NCBI GenBank assembly: GCA_016931085.1
Contig: JAFGFO010000373.1
Location: 1-30,881 of the forward strand
Direction of reading: 5' to 3'
Length of the DNA stretch: 30,881 bases
From: Thermoflexales bacterium
GTDB lineage: Bacteria > Chloroflexota > Anaerolineae > Fen-1058
Shown: positions 16,501 through 22,384 of the stretch, piece after piece
Position numbering within the stretch: the stretch's first letter is position 1
Layout of the letters: the number at the start of each line of letters is the position of its first letter
The notes under the pieces: generated by a model
Told to the model about the DNA's origin: nothing
Databases searched by the model: none
What the model saw: the letters and a program-made list of their open reading frames with translations, nothing else
Position numbers and translations under genes: made by a program

Positions 16501-18744
16501 TATCTCACCAGCGCAGAGCTGTACGCCCCGGCCGCCGGCGTCTTTACTCCCACGGGCAGCCTGAACGCCACCCGCGACATGCATTCGGCCGCGCTGCTGT
16601 CCGACGGGCGCGTCCTGCTGGCCGGTGGTTATGGCTACAGCGGTGCTTTCACCAGCACAGAGCTGTACGACCCGGCGACCGGCGTCTTTACTCCCACTAC
16701 TAGCCTGAACGCCGCCCGTTACTATCACACCGCCACGCCACTGTCCAACGGCCGCGTCCTGCTGGCCGGCGGTGTTGGCAACAGCGGCTATCTCGCCAGC
16801 GCAGAGCTGTACGACCCGGCAAGCGGCATCTTTCCCACGGGCAGCCTGAACGCTGCTCGTTACTCTCACACGGCCACGCCCTTGCCCGACGGGCGTGTCC
16901 TGCTGGCTGGCGGCCTCGGCAGCGACTTTCTCGCCATCGCAGAGCTGTACGACCCGGTCACCGGCGCCTTCATTACCACGGGTGGCTTGAACGCTGTCCG
17001 TTACGCTCACACCGCCACGCCGCTGTTCGATGGCCGCGTCCTGCTGGCCGGCGGCTACGGCTACGGCGGTTATCTCACCAGCGCGGAGCTGTACGACCCG
17101 ACCGCCGGCGTCTTTACTCTTACGGGTAGCCTGAACGTCGCCCGTTACGATCACACGGCCACGCTGTTGCCCGATGGCCGCGTTCTGGTAGCGGGCGGTT
17201 ACGACGGTGACCCTCTCGCCAATGTGGAACTGTACGACCCGGCGACCGGCGCCTGGAGCAACACCACTGGCTTGAACCTTGCCCGTTACGCTCACACGGC
17301 TACGCTGCTGCCCGACGGCCGCGTCCTGCTGGCCGGCGGCATGGGCAAGAGCGAGCTTTTCGCCAGCGCAGAGCTGTACGACCCGGCTACCGGCACCTGG
17401 ACGGTAAATGGCTGGAACAGGCTGGGGCAGATGGACAATGCAAAGCAATGGCACAGGGCGGCCTTTGACCTGACGCCTTATGTGGGCAGCGATGTTCGGA
17501 TCCGCTTTCGTTTTGATGCCGGCGACAATTATGATAATGACTACTTTGGCTGGATGGTTGACCAGGTGGAGATCAGAACGAGATCCGCCTACACCACGCT
17601 TGAGGACGTCCCGCTGAGCGTCGCCGCGCCGGGCGTGCTGGGCAATGACATCGATCCGGACGGCGACCCGCTGAGCGCCAGCCTGGGTACCGGCCCTGCC
17701 CACGGCCAGGTGAGCCTGAAGGTGGACGGCGCCTTTGTCTATACCCCCAGCCTCAACTATCATGGCCCGGACAGCTTTAGCTACATCGCCTCCGATGGCA
17801 TGTTGACCGGCACGGCTGTGGTCAGCTTGAGCGTCCAAGCCGTCGACGATCCGCCGCTCGCCGCCGGCGACAGTTACACGACGACTGAGGACACGCCGCT
17901 GAGCGTCGCCGCGCCGGGCGTGCTGGGCAATGACAGCGATCCGGACGGCAACCCGCTGGCCGCCCACCTGGGGAGCGGCCCTTCCCACGGCCAGTTGAGC
18001 CTGAAGGCGGACGGCGCCTTTGTCTACACCCCCAGCCTCGACTATCACGGCCCGGACAGCTTCACCTACATCGCCTCCGACGGCACCTTGACCGGCACGG
18101 CCCTGGTCAGCTTGACGATCCAAAGCGTCAACGCCCCACCGCTCGCCGCCGGCGACAGTTACACGACGACGGAGGACACGCCGCTGAGCGTCGCCGCGCC
18201 GGGCGTGCTGGGCAATGACATCGATCCGGACGGTGACCCGCTGGCTGCCAGCCTGGAAGCCGGCCCCTCCCACGGCCAGTTGAGCCTGAAGGCGGACGGC
18301 GCCTTTGTCTACACCCCCAGCCTTCACTACTACGGCCCGGACAGCTTCACCTACATCGCCTCCGACGGCACCTTGACCGCCACGGCCTTGGTCAGCTTGA
18401 GCGTCCAAGCCGTCAACGCCCTGCCGCTCGCCGCCGGCGACAGTTACACGACGACGGAGGACACGCCGCTGAGCGTTGCTGCGCCGGGCGTGCTGGGCAA
18501 TGACATCGATCCGGACGGTGACCCGCTGAGCGCCAGCCTGGGTACCGGCCCTTCCCACGGCCAGTTGAGCCTGAAGGCGGACGGCGCCTTTGTCTATACC
18601 CCCAGCCTCAACTATCACGGCCCGGACAGCTTTGGCTACATCGCCTCCGACGGCGCGTTGACCGCCACGGCCATCGTCAGCTTGAGGATCGCAACTGCCA
18701 ATTACATGATTTACCTGCCGATCGTGCTGCGCCAGGCCCCTTGA
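13591..18744 (+). CDS. Secreted kelch-repeat protein with inserted propeller and four tandem-95 cadherin-like repeats
   Basis: A 1717-residue exported protein, probably a surface binding protein; no catalytic centre is recognised. The ATG at 13591 is preferred over the in-frame TTG at 13576 because AAGGAG lies 6 bases upstream of it. Signal peptide: about 1-32. Fourteen kelch repeats occupy residues 37-715, each with the pattern HTATLLPDGRVLVAGG then AELYDPATG. A galactose-oxidase-like C-terminal segment follows (about 716-830). A jelly-roll/MAM-like domain starts near 834 and ends near 1329, but is interrupted at 941-1269 by seven more kelch repeats. Four 95-residue repeats with VLGNDxDPDGDPL (1334-1700) resemble cadherin-like tandem-95 repeats. 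The end is YLPIVLRQAP. It lies 147 bases after the LamG gene, with a hairpin between. Confidence 0.88.
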   Translation: MSTKRLAQTASVFLLGALLLALARAASLPRAAQATANAWGSTGSMTSARREHSATLLPDGRLLVVGGIDTNNTDLKSAQVYDPASGAWSSVEDMTYSRSGHSTTLLPNGRVLITGGKGTGGLVLHAELYDPATGQWSLVLMRSGRFHHTATLLADGRVLLAGGEIDQSHTPSDKAELYDPATGVFTSTGRLGIGRYGHSATLLPDGRVLVAGGYRGSSSYETSGELYDPATGEWSPAGGSMSSSRAGHSATLLPDGRVLVAGGENAGGPLSGADLYTPGAYPAQGSWSSTGALGAARRQHTAARLPDGRVLVAGGYGGGGALASAELYDPAAGTWSDTAAMNAARYNHTATLLPGGRVLVAGGSGSGTLASAELYDSAAGAFAPTAALDAARDNHTATLLPDGRVLVVGGYDASGYLTSTELYDPATGAFTPTAALNTARRRHTATLLPDGRVLVAGGWSSSGAITSTELYDPVRDIWSPASPLNIARCWHTATLLPDGRVLVVGGQSNSNYEASGELYDPATGTWSLTGGLMSSYRGKHTATLLPDGRVLLAGGYDGGGHLASAELYDPATGVFTRIGSLNTARHAHTATLLPDGRVLLVGGHGYSGALASAELYDPATAAFILTGSLNAARYGHTATLLPDGRVLVAGGWSGSASLPSADLYDPAAGTFTPTASLNAARYYYTAMLLPDGRILVAGGNDGSDYLASAELYTQQLDWRPALDSVTTPLALGNRLSARGSGWRGYNYAEASGGGTANSATNYPLVQLRRLDNEQVKWLLPDPARPFSATEFTSRPIADLTFGHALATVFVNGIPSVSKIIQVRADCAPIAWADPELALFSDGFENGYENWTMDGLWHVEAETDPCGSQRTPFPSPTHAAYHGRTDTCQYDDWPVTAGMLTLSRPVSIQGKSWAFSFWSYEQIGWYSVGGWDKLYVELSTASGLNAARYRHSAVPLIDGRVLLAGGLSTGGYLTSAELYAPAAGVFTPTGSLNATRDMHSAALLSDGRVLLAGGYGYSGAFTSTELYDPATGVFTPTTSLNAARYYHTATPLSNGRVLLAGGVGNSGYLASAELYDPASGIFPTGSLNAARYSHTATPLPDGRVLLAGGLGSDFLAIAELYDPVTGAFITTGGLNAVRYAHTATPLFDGRVLLAGGYGYGGYLTSAELYDPTAGVFTLTGSLNVARYDHTATLLPDGRVLVAGGYDGDPLANVELYDPATGAWSNTTGLNLARYAHTATLLPDGRVLLAGGMGKSELFASAELYDPATGTWTVNGWNRLGQMDNAKQWHRAAFDLTPYVGSDVRIRFRFDAGDNYDNDYFGWMVDQVEIRTRSAYTTLEDVPLSVAAPGVLGNDIDPDGDPLSASLGTGPAHGQVSLKVDGAFVYTPSLNYHGPDSFSYIASDGMLTGTAVVSLSVQAVDDPPLAAGDSYTTTEDTPLSVAAPGVLGNDSDPDGNPLAAHLGSGPSHGQLSLKADGAFVYTPSLDYHGPDSFTYIASDGTLTGTALVSLTIQSVNAPPLAAGDSYTTTEDTPLSVAAPGVLGNDIDPDGDPLAASLEAGPSHGQLSLKADGAFVYTPSLHYYGPDSFTYIASDGTLTATALVSLSVQAVNALPLAAGDSYTTTEDTPLSVAAPGVLGNDIDPDGDPLSASLGTGPSHGQLSLKADGAFVYTPSLNYHGPDSFGYIASDGALTATAIVSLRIATANYMIYLPIVLRQAP
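13699..15738 (+). repeat. Block of 14 kelch repeats (about 145 bp each)
   Basis: Fourteen consecutive units of about 46-52 codons share HTATLLPDGRVLVAGG and AELYDPATG, with strong similarity at the DNA level, notably the recurring words CACGCTGCTGCCCGA and CTGTACGACCCGG. Fourteen equals two seven-bladed beta-propellers. Confidence 0.9.
16408..17400 (+). repeat. Second block of 7 kelch repeats, inserted into another domain
   Basis: Seven units of 45-50 codons, closely similar to those in 13699-15738. The flanking protein sequences (VELSTA before, TWTVNGW after) join to form one continuous jelly-roll domain, so this block is a domain insertion. Seven units match one complete propeller. Confidence 0.88.
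17590..18690 (+). repeat. Four tandem 285-bp repeats (95-residue cadherin-like units)
   Basis: Units start at 17590, 17875, 18160 and 18445. The first three spacings are exactly 285 bases and the last unit is slightly shorter. Each begins YTT-x-EDxPLSVAAPGVLGND and contains GAFVYTPSL and GPDSF-x-YIASDG. High DNA identity indicates recent duplication and a possible site of copy-number change. Confidence 0.93.
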
Positions 18745-18785
18745 ATTTCACGGCTAATGACACCCGACTGCCTTACACCTGCGGG

Positions 18786-18823
18786 CGATGGCCGTTCTGA
18801 CGAACGATGGCCGTTCTAGCGAA
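18786..18823. repeat. 19-bp direct tandem repeat
   Basis: Two adjacent 19-base units (18786-18804 and 18805-18823) starting CGATGGCCGTTCT differ at only two neighbouring positions. They lie at the left edge of the remnant-rich junction and overlap the visible beginning of the SPFH-like remnant. Confidence 0.7.
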
Positions 18824-18957
18824 CGGATGCTCTTCGAGAGCTTGAAGGAAAAGGGCACCTTGGTCATCGTGCCCTCCAGCGCGGCCTTTCGGCCATGAAC
18901 CTGGGCGGCATGATGGGTACCGTCGCCGTGGCGACGCAAGCGCAGCGCGGATCGTAG
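18806..18957 (+). pseudogene. Frameshifted C-terminal remnant resembling an SPFH/Band 7 protein
   Basis: The frame from 18806 reads ERMLFESLKEKGTLVIVPSS up to about 18880, then runs into TGA at 18896-18898. The next frame continues with MNLGGMMGTVAV from ATG 18895 to TAG at 18955-18957. Joined across one frameshift, this resembles the conserved tail of SPFH (Band 7/stomatin-like) membrane proteins, where a LFE.L...G..V.VPSSA...MNLGG pattern is common. The large N-terminal part is missing. The family assignment is from memory of that motif and has not been checked. Confidence 0.5.
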
Positions 18958-19034
18958 GGGCGGGCCGTCCAACCGCCGTCATAGGGGCGGTTGGGTGACC
19001 CGTCCGTCGTAGGGGTGCAGCGTGCTGCGCCCCG
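18953..19034. repeat. REP-like palindromic intergenic repeat, three units
   Basis: Three successive units begin with (G/A)TAGGGG (near 18954, 18980 and 19010). Each can fold: AACCGCC (18971-18977) with GGCGGTT (18986-18992), and GGGGTGCAGC, GT, GCTGCGCCCC at 19012-19033 with a single G-T pair. This resembles the dispersed GTAGGGGC palindromes found between genes in several phyla. No partner transposase is present. Confidence 0.5.
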
Positions 19035-19035
19035 A

Positions 19036-19380
19036 ATGACCAGGAGGCACAACCTGAGACATCCGATATGGGAATACCGCGTGCTGAGTTGGGATGGAAT
19101 GTTCAGCGAAGCCAAGGACGAGGAGCTAGAGGCCGAGCTGAACGCGCTGGGGCAAGATGGCTGGGAGGTATTGGCCGTGCGGCCTCACGACCTGCGGCAG
19201 CAACAAAACGAAACGCACGTTACAGCCGCCCGGCAATGTCATCCCACAACTCGGGCATTTCCAACGCTTGAGCAAACTCGCGCACCCAATAACGGATCCG
19301 ATCTTTGTCCAGATTGGGCTGGGTTTCCAGGATGGCCTGGATGTCTAGCAAATCCTTGGGCCGGTGGGCCACAGCTTTGA
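19036..19380 (+). pseudogene. DUF4177-like small protein, C-terminus replaced by read-through into a converging gene
   Basis: Residues from about IWEYRVLSWDG through EELEAELNALGQDGWEVLAV match the DUF4177 pattern (WEYkV ... LE.eLN.LG..GWEvv). Normal members are about 60-90 aa. After NETHV (about 19218) the reading frame enters the antisense of the nucleotidyltransferase 3' end and continues to 19380, giving a tail that does not look like DUF4177. AGGAGG at 19042-19047 would best serve a CTG start at 19054; ATG 19036 lies upstream of it. It is probably a truncated gene. The function of DUF4177 proteins is unknown. Confidence 0.5.
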
Positions 19381-19789
19381 GGATAATGAGGTCTTCGGGA
19401 GTGGGCAGCCGAAGCTTGAGTGCGCCTATGTTGTAGGCGAGGCTGCGTTCCACGGCCTCAACTTCAAAGGGCAGCATCCCAAGTGAAACATCCACGTTAA
19501 CGCCGCTTTCCTTATGGCGCAGCAGCAAGACCCGGTTGCGCCGAGCAAATTCTTCGGCGCCCGCTATGCGTGGCTCAAGTCCCTCCTGGACAGCAACTCT
19601 TAACAAGCTCGGCAAGTCGTCAACGGACAAGAGAATGATAGCGTCAATGTCGGCCGTCAAGCGCGGCTTGCCTAGCAAGCTAGCGGCCACGCCGCCAATC
19701 ACAATGCCGCGATCGCCGAAACGCGCCAGCAGCCGTTGCACGGCCGCCAGCGGCGGCGCCAACACCCCCAGCTTTTCTGAGGTGTTCAT
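19220..19789 (-). CDS. Nucleotidyltransferase-fold protein (AbiEii/DUF1814-like)
   Basis: A 189-residue cytoplasmic protein of the polymerase-beta-like nucleotidyltransferase superfamily, which transfers NMP to protein, RNA or small-molecule targets. Visible motifs: GG at 32-33 in IGGVAASLLG, DID at 47-49 (metal ligands), a third acid at Asp100 in VNVDVSLG, and the downstream helix PEDLIILKAVAHRPKDLLDI (131-150), typical of AbiEii-like enzymes. The ATG at 19789 has AAGGAGG about 7 bases upstream and overlaps the stop of the preceding small gene by four bases (ATGA), so the two are translationally coupled. Related enzymes act as toxins in some toxin-antitoxin pairs, but many relatives have no known role. 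Its 3' end converges on the truncated DUF4177 gene. Confidence 0.75.
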   Translation of the reverse strand: MNTSEKLGVLAPPLAAVQRLLARFGDRGIVIGGVAASLLGKPRLTADIDAIILLSVDDLPSLLRVAVQEGLEPRIAGAEEFARRNRVLLLRHKESGVNVDVSLGMLPFEVEAVERSLAYNIGALKLRLPTPEDLIILKAVAHRPKDLLDIQAILETQPNLDKDRIRYWVREFAQALEMPELWDDIAGRL

Positions 19790-20001
19790 GGTTGCCCTCC
19801 TTTCAACTTTGCCCAGCGGCGGCGCACGCTATCTTCGTCATCTCGCTTGTCTAGCGGCAATTCCAGTCCGATGGCTATTTGCAGGAGAGCGTTCAATTGC
19901 TGCCAGCGCAGTTCGACCGAGGCTGCGCGCTGCTCTTCAAGCTCGACGGCTGCCACAGCCTGCCAGCGATCCCGAAAGTGTTTGACCAAATGAGCGTCCA
20001 T
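19786..20001 (-). CDS. Small helical protein coupled to the nucleotidyltransferase (possible antitoxin or adaptor)
   Basis: A 71-residue protein, unrecognised. It is charged and probably mostly helical: FRDRWQAVAAVELEEQRAAS, RWQQLNALL and DDEDSVRRRWAKLKGG are visible. The ATG at 20001 is chosen because AGGA lies 8 bases upstream. ATG 20010 or GTG 20037 would add 3 or 12 residues. The stop overlaps the start of the nucleotidyltransferase gene (ATGA), so the pair makes one transcript and probably one functional unit. Gene order (small protein first) and tight coupling are usual for toxin-antitoxin modules, but nothing in the sequence proves this. It could equally be a substrate-recruiting subunit. 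Confidence 0.6.
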   Translation of the reverse strand: MDAHLVKHFRDRWQAVAAVELEEQRAASVELRWQQLNALLQIAIGLELPLDKRDDEDSVRRRWAKLKGGQP

Positions 20002-20018
20002 AAACTGCATCCTAAGCA

Positions 20019-20027
20019 AGTATACCA
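20019..20027 (-). promoter_or_regulatory. Extended -10 element for the small-protein/nucleotidyltransferase pair
   Basis: On the minus strand TGG-TATACT (extended -10, hexamer at 20019-20024) lies 17 bases before the preferred ATG at 20001. No good -35 box is seen. A start about 7 bases downstream would give a very short leader that includes AGGA. Confidence 0.4.
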
Positions 20028-20104
20028 CAAGTATCACCGGCTTACGAATTCTGGCGCAGCATCATAAACACCAGGCGGTTTCGAGCGTTTTCAATGAAGA
20101 GATA

Positions 20105-20133
20105 TTGTCATTCCGCCGCAAATGGTGTAAGAT
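20105..20133 (+). promoter_or_regulatory. Sigma70-like promoter of the phosphatase-DUF3090-SCO1664 operon
   Basis: TTGTCA (20105-20110), 17-base spacer, TAAGAT (20128-20133). The predicted start is about 25 bases before the ATG at 20165, whose AGGA site is at 20155-20158. It is divergent from the nucleotidyltransferase pair. Confidence 0.6.
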
Positions 20134-20164
20134 TAGGTAGCTGGATACAGCTACAGGATGCTCT

Positions 20165-20827
20165 ATGACCCAATTGCTCTTGATCCGTCACGCTACCAAC
20201 GACTCGCTCAAGGCCGACAAGTTGACCGGTTGGACACCCGGCGTCACCCTCAACGAGGAAGGGCTCGCCCAGGCCAGGACCTTGGTCACCCGCCTGGAAG
20301 GTGTGCCCATCGCCGCTATCTACTCCAGCCCCTTGGAGCGCGCGGTGCAAACAGCCCAGCCACTAGCCCAGGCACGCGGGCTTGAAATCCAGGCGCGGGC
20401 CGGCTTGGGCGAGGTACACATAGGCGATTGGACGGGTAGGAGTATCTCAGAACTGATCCAAACCGATACCTGGCGACAGTTTCAGGTTCAGCCCAGCCTC
20501 ACCCGCTTTCCTAACGGCGAAAGCGGGCAAGAGATGCAAGCCCGCGCCGTCGCCGAACTTGACGCGATCTGCACTGCACATCCCGGAGACACAGTCGCCA
20601 TCTTTTCGCACGCCGATGTGATCAAAGCCATCGTCGCTTATTATGCTGGCTTACACATGGATCACTTTCAGCGCCTCGTCGTCTCGCCAGCCTCGATCAG
20701 CGTAGTGTGGGCTGGCCCAAGCGGGTCGCGCCTCGTCCGCTTGAACGACACCGGGCGGCTGGACGATCTCATCCCACCCCAACTGCCCCCCATCGTGCAA
20801 GACCCTGACGCAAAGGAACAAGGATGA
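20165..20827 (+). CDS. Histidine phosphatase superfamily protein (MSMEG_4193-like)
   Basis: A 220-residue cytoplasmic phosphohydrolase of the branch-1 histidine phosphatase (phosphoglycerate-mutase-like) superfamily. Catalytic set: RH at residues 8-9 in LLIRHAT (phosphorylated His9), Arg59 in SSPLERAVQTA, Glu83 in GEVHIGDWTG (proton donor) and His149 in IFSHADVIKAI. AGGA sits 6 bases upstream of the ATG. The next gene begins 1 base after this stop, so the two are coupled. Gene order phosphatase, DUF3090, SCO1664 matches the mycobacterial Rv2135c-Rv2134c-Rv2133c arrangement. That neighbourhood, rather than the sequence alone, suggests the MSMEG_4193 subgroup. The natural substrate is unknown. 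Confidence 0.85.
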   Translation: MTQLLLIRHATNDSLKADKLTGWTPGVTLNEEGLAQARTLVTRLEGVPIAAIYSSPLERAVQTAQPLAQARGLEIQARAGLGEVHIGDWTGRSISELIQTDTWRQFQVQPSLTRFPNGESGQEMQARAVAELDAICTAHPGDTVAIFSHADVIKAIVAYYAGLHMDHFQRLVVSPASISVVWAGPSGSRLVRLNDTGRLDDLIPPQLPPIVQDPDAKEQG

Positions 20828-20828
20828 T

Positions 20829-21359
20829 ATGGCTCAATCGATTATTGATCTCAATCCCGTCACCCGCATCACGGCTGGCGCCATAGGCGAACCAGGCCAG
20901 CGCACCTTTTACATCCAGGGGCGGCAAGGCAGCCTGTCAGTCACTCTGGTGTGCGAGAAGGAGCAGGTTCAGGCCCTGGCCGTGGGGATCGAGCAACTTC
21001 TCATGCAACTGGCTCAAAAGGATTCCGAGACGATCGGACCGCTGGACGAGGTGCTGGCGCAAGACATGGCACTGGAAGAACCGGTCGAGCCGCTGTTTCG
21101 GATTGGGCAGATGGGCCTGGGCTATGACGAGGAGCACAGCTTGCTGGTGCTGGTAGCACAAGAGTTGATGCCTGAGGATCAGGATCCGACCACCGCCTCT
21201 GTCGCCCGCTTCTGGCTCACGCCGGTACAGGGGCGCACTCTGGCTCGCTACGCGTTGGAAGTCGTGGCGGCCGGCCGCCCCCGCTGCCAGTTGTGCGGCG
21301 CGCCGCTGGAAGCCGAGGGCGAGCACTTTTGCCCGCGCAAAAACGGCCACAAGATCTGA
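20829..21359 (+). CDS. DUF3090 family protein with zinc-ribbon-like tail
   Basis: A 176-residue protein of unknown function. The N-terminal two thirds contain ITAGAIGEPGQRTFYIQG and LGYDEEHSLLVLVAQ, typical of DUF3090. The C-terminus has CQLCGAPL (Cys153, Cys156) and HFCPRKNGH (His166, Cys168, His174), a likely zinc site that could bind a nucleic acid or protein partner. It starts 1 base after the phosphatase stop, with AAGGA overlapping the end of that gene, and is followed by a repeat-bearing 61-base gap before the kinase-like gene. Conserved co-occurrence with the phosphatase and the SCO1664 protein implies a shared process. Confidence 0.85.
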   Translation: MAQSIIDLNPVTRITAGAIGEPGQRTFYIQGRQGSLSVTLVCEKEQVQALAVGIEQLLMQLAQKDSETIGPLDEVLAQDMALEEPVEPLFRIGQMGLGYDEEHSLLVLVAQELMPEDQDPTTASVARFWLTPVQGRTLARYALEVVAAGRPRCQLCGAPLEAEGEHFCPRKNGHKI

Positions 21360-21394
21360 TTAATTGTTAATTATTAATTGTTAATTGTTAATTA
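21360..21394. repeat. Five 7-bp repeats TTAATT(G/A)
   Basis: Exactly five heptamers directly after the DUF3090 stop, in the order G, A, G, G, A for the last base. The AT-rich run contrasts with the GC-rich surroundings and separates two genes of one operon. Copy number could vary by slippage. Confidence 0.85.
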
Positions 21395-21420
21395 TCGACA
21401 CCCGCAGTTGACCGGAGAGA

Positions 21421-22254
21421 GTGCCGGTGTATCAAACTCCAAATACAGGGACTCCCGACGAAGTCGAAGCGCAGGGCATGCCACTGGATGCGAGTGTCAC
21501 CGCAGGTGGCGGTGCTGTCAATTGCCGCACGCCATTTCTTAATGGCGCGTCGATTGAGCAAGTGCAGTATTTGCTGGCCGAAGGCGAGATCGAGCTGCAA
21601 GGCCTGTTTCAGTGGAGCTCGAATTACACCTTCCTGGTCAAAATAAGCGAGGGGGAGATGGAGGCGCTGGCCATCTACAAGCCCATCAAGGGCGAGCGCC
21701 CGCTGTGGGACTTTCCGGAGGGCACGCTGGCGCTGCGCGAGATGGCCGCCTATCTCGTCAGCGAAGCACTCGGTTGGCAGTTGGTGCCGCCGACCATCCT
21801 GCGCGAGGGGCCCCATGGCGTGGGCGCGGTTCAACTCTACGTCGACGCCGACCCCGAACAACACTATTTTACCTTTGGCGCCAGCCACCCCGGCGAGGCG
21901 CAGCGCATTGCCCTGTTCGACGCCGTGGTGAATAACGCCGACCGCAAGGCCGGCCACTGCCTGATCGACGCCCAGGCTCACATCTGGGCCATCGATCACG
22001 GCATATGCTTTAGCGCAGAGCCTAAACTGCGCAGCGTGATCTGGGACTTTGCCGGCCTGCCCATCCCGGCCGCTCTGATGGACGAGCTGCGATCCCTCAA
22101 GCGGCGACTGGCCGGCGAACTGGGGCGGGACCTGGCGCAGTTGTTGAGCCAGGCAGAAATCCGCGCCCTCAAGCGCCGCCTGAAGGAGCTGATCGAGCGA
22201 GGCACTTTTCCCCTGCCCGGACCGGAGCGGTATTATCCGTGGCCGCTGATTTGA
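21421..22254 (+). CDS. SCO1664 family protein (PI3/4-kinase-like fold)
   Basis: A 277-residue protein, related at a distance to phosphatidylinositol 3/4-kinase-like enzymes. Visible elements: lysine 87 in LAIYKPIKGERPLWDFP (nucleotide contact), NNADRKAGH at 171-179 (catalytic-loop-like, Asp174) and AIDHGICF at 190-197 (metal-binding Asp192). The kinase activity and substrate are unproven. The start is GTG at 21421. The in-frame GTG at 21427 has a better distance (7 bases) from GGAGAG and would shorten the protein by two residues. It is the third gene of the operon with the histidine phosphatase and DUF3090 protein, so the operon encodes a possible kinase/phosphatase pair. A large hairpin lies 125 bases downstream. 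Confidence 0.82.
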   Translation: MPVYQTPNTGTPDEVEAQGMPLDASVTAGGGAVNCRTPFLNGASIEQVQYLLAEGEIELQGLFQWSSNYTFLVKISEGEMEALAIYKPIKGERPLWDFPEGTLALREMAAYLVSEALGWQLVPPTILREGPHGVGAVQLYVDADPEQHYFTFGASHPGEAQRIALFDAVVNNADRKAGHCLIDAQAHIWAIDHGICFSAEPKLRSVIWDFAGLPIPAALMDELRSLKRRLAGELGRDLAQLLSQAEIRALKRRLKELIERGTFPLPGPERYYPWPLI

Positions 22255-22300
22255 TTAGCGCTTTTGCGATTACTTTGAAAAAGACACCTTCCCGGCCAGG

Positions 22301-22384
22301 ATGACTTCCACTACCGAGTTTATCGGCGACGATTGCCTGTTGATGATAGAGGGGATCGCCTATCGGCAAGTAGGCCAGAGGTGA
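22301..22384 (+). other. Short open frame of 27 codons, uncertain
   Basis: ATG 22301 to TGA 22384 encodes a peptide containing EFIGDDCLLMIEGIAYRQVG. No clear ribosome binding site precedes it, and the stop overlaps the left arm of the hairpin at 22379. It may be a gene remnant or chance. The rest of 22255-22430 holds only the hairpin. Confidence 0.15.

Noticed and set aside
16441..18618. Open frame of 725 codons on the minus strand, and a 480-codon one at 14719-16161
   Set aside because: These are repetitive mirror images of the kelch and cadherin-like repeats, arising from the regular codon use of the plus-strand repeats.
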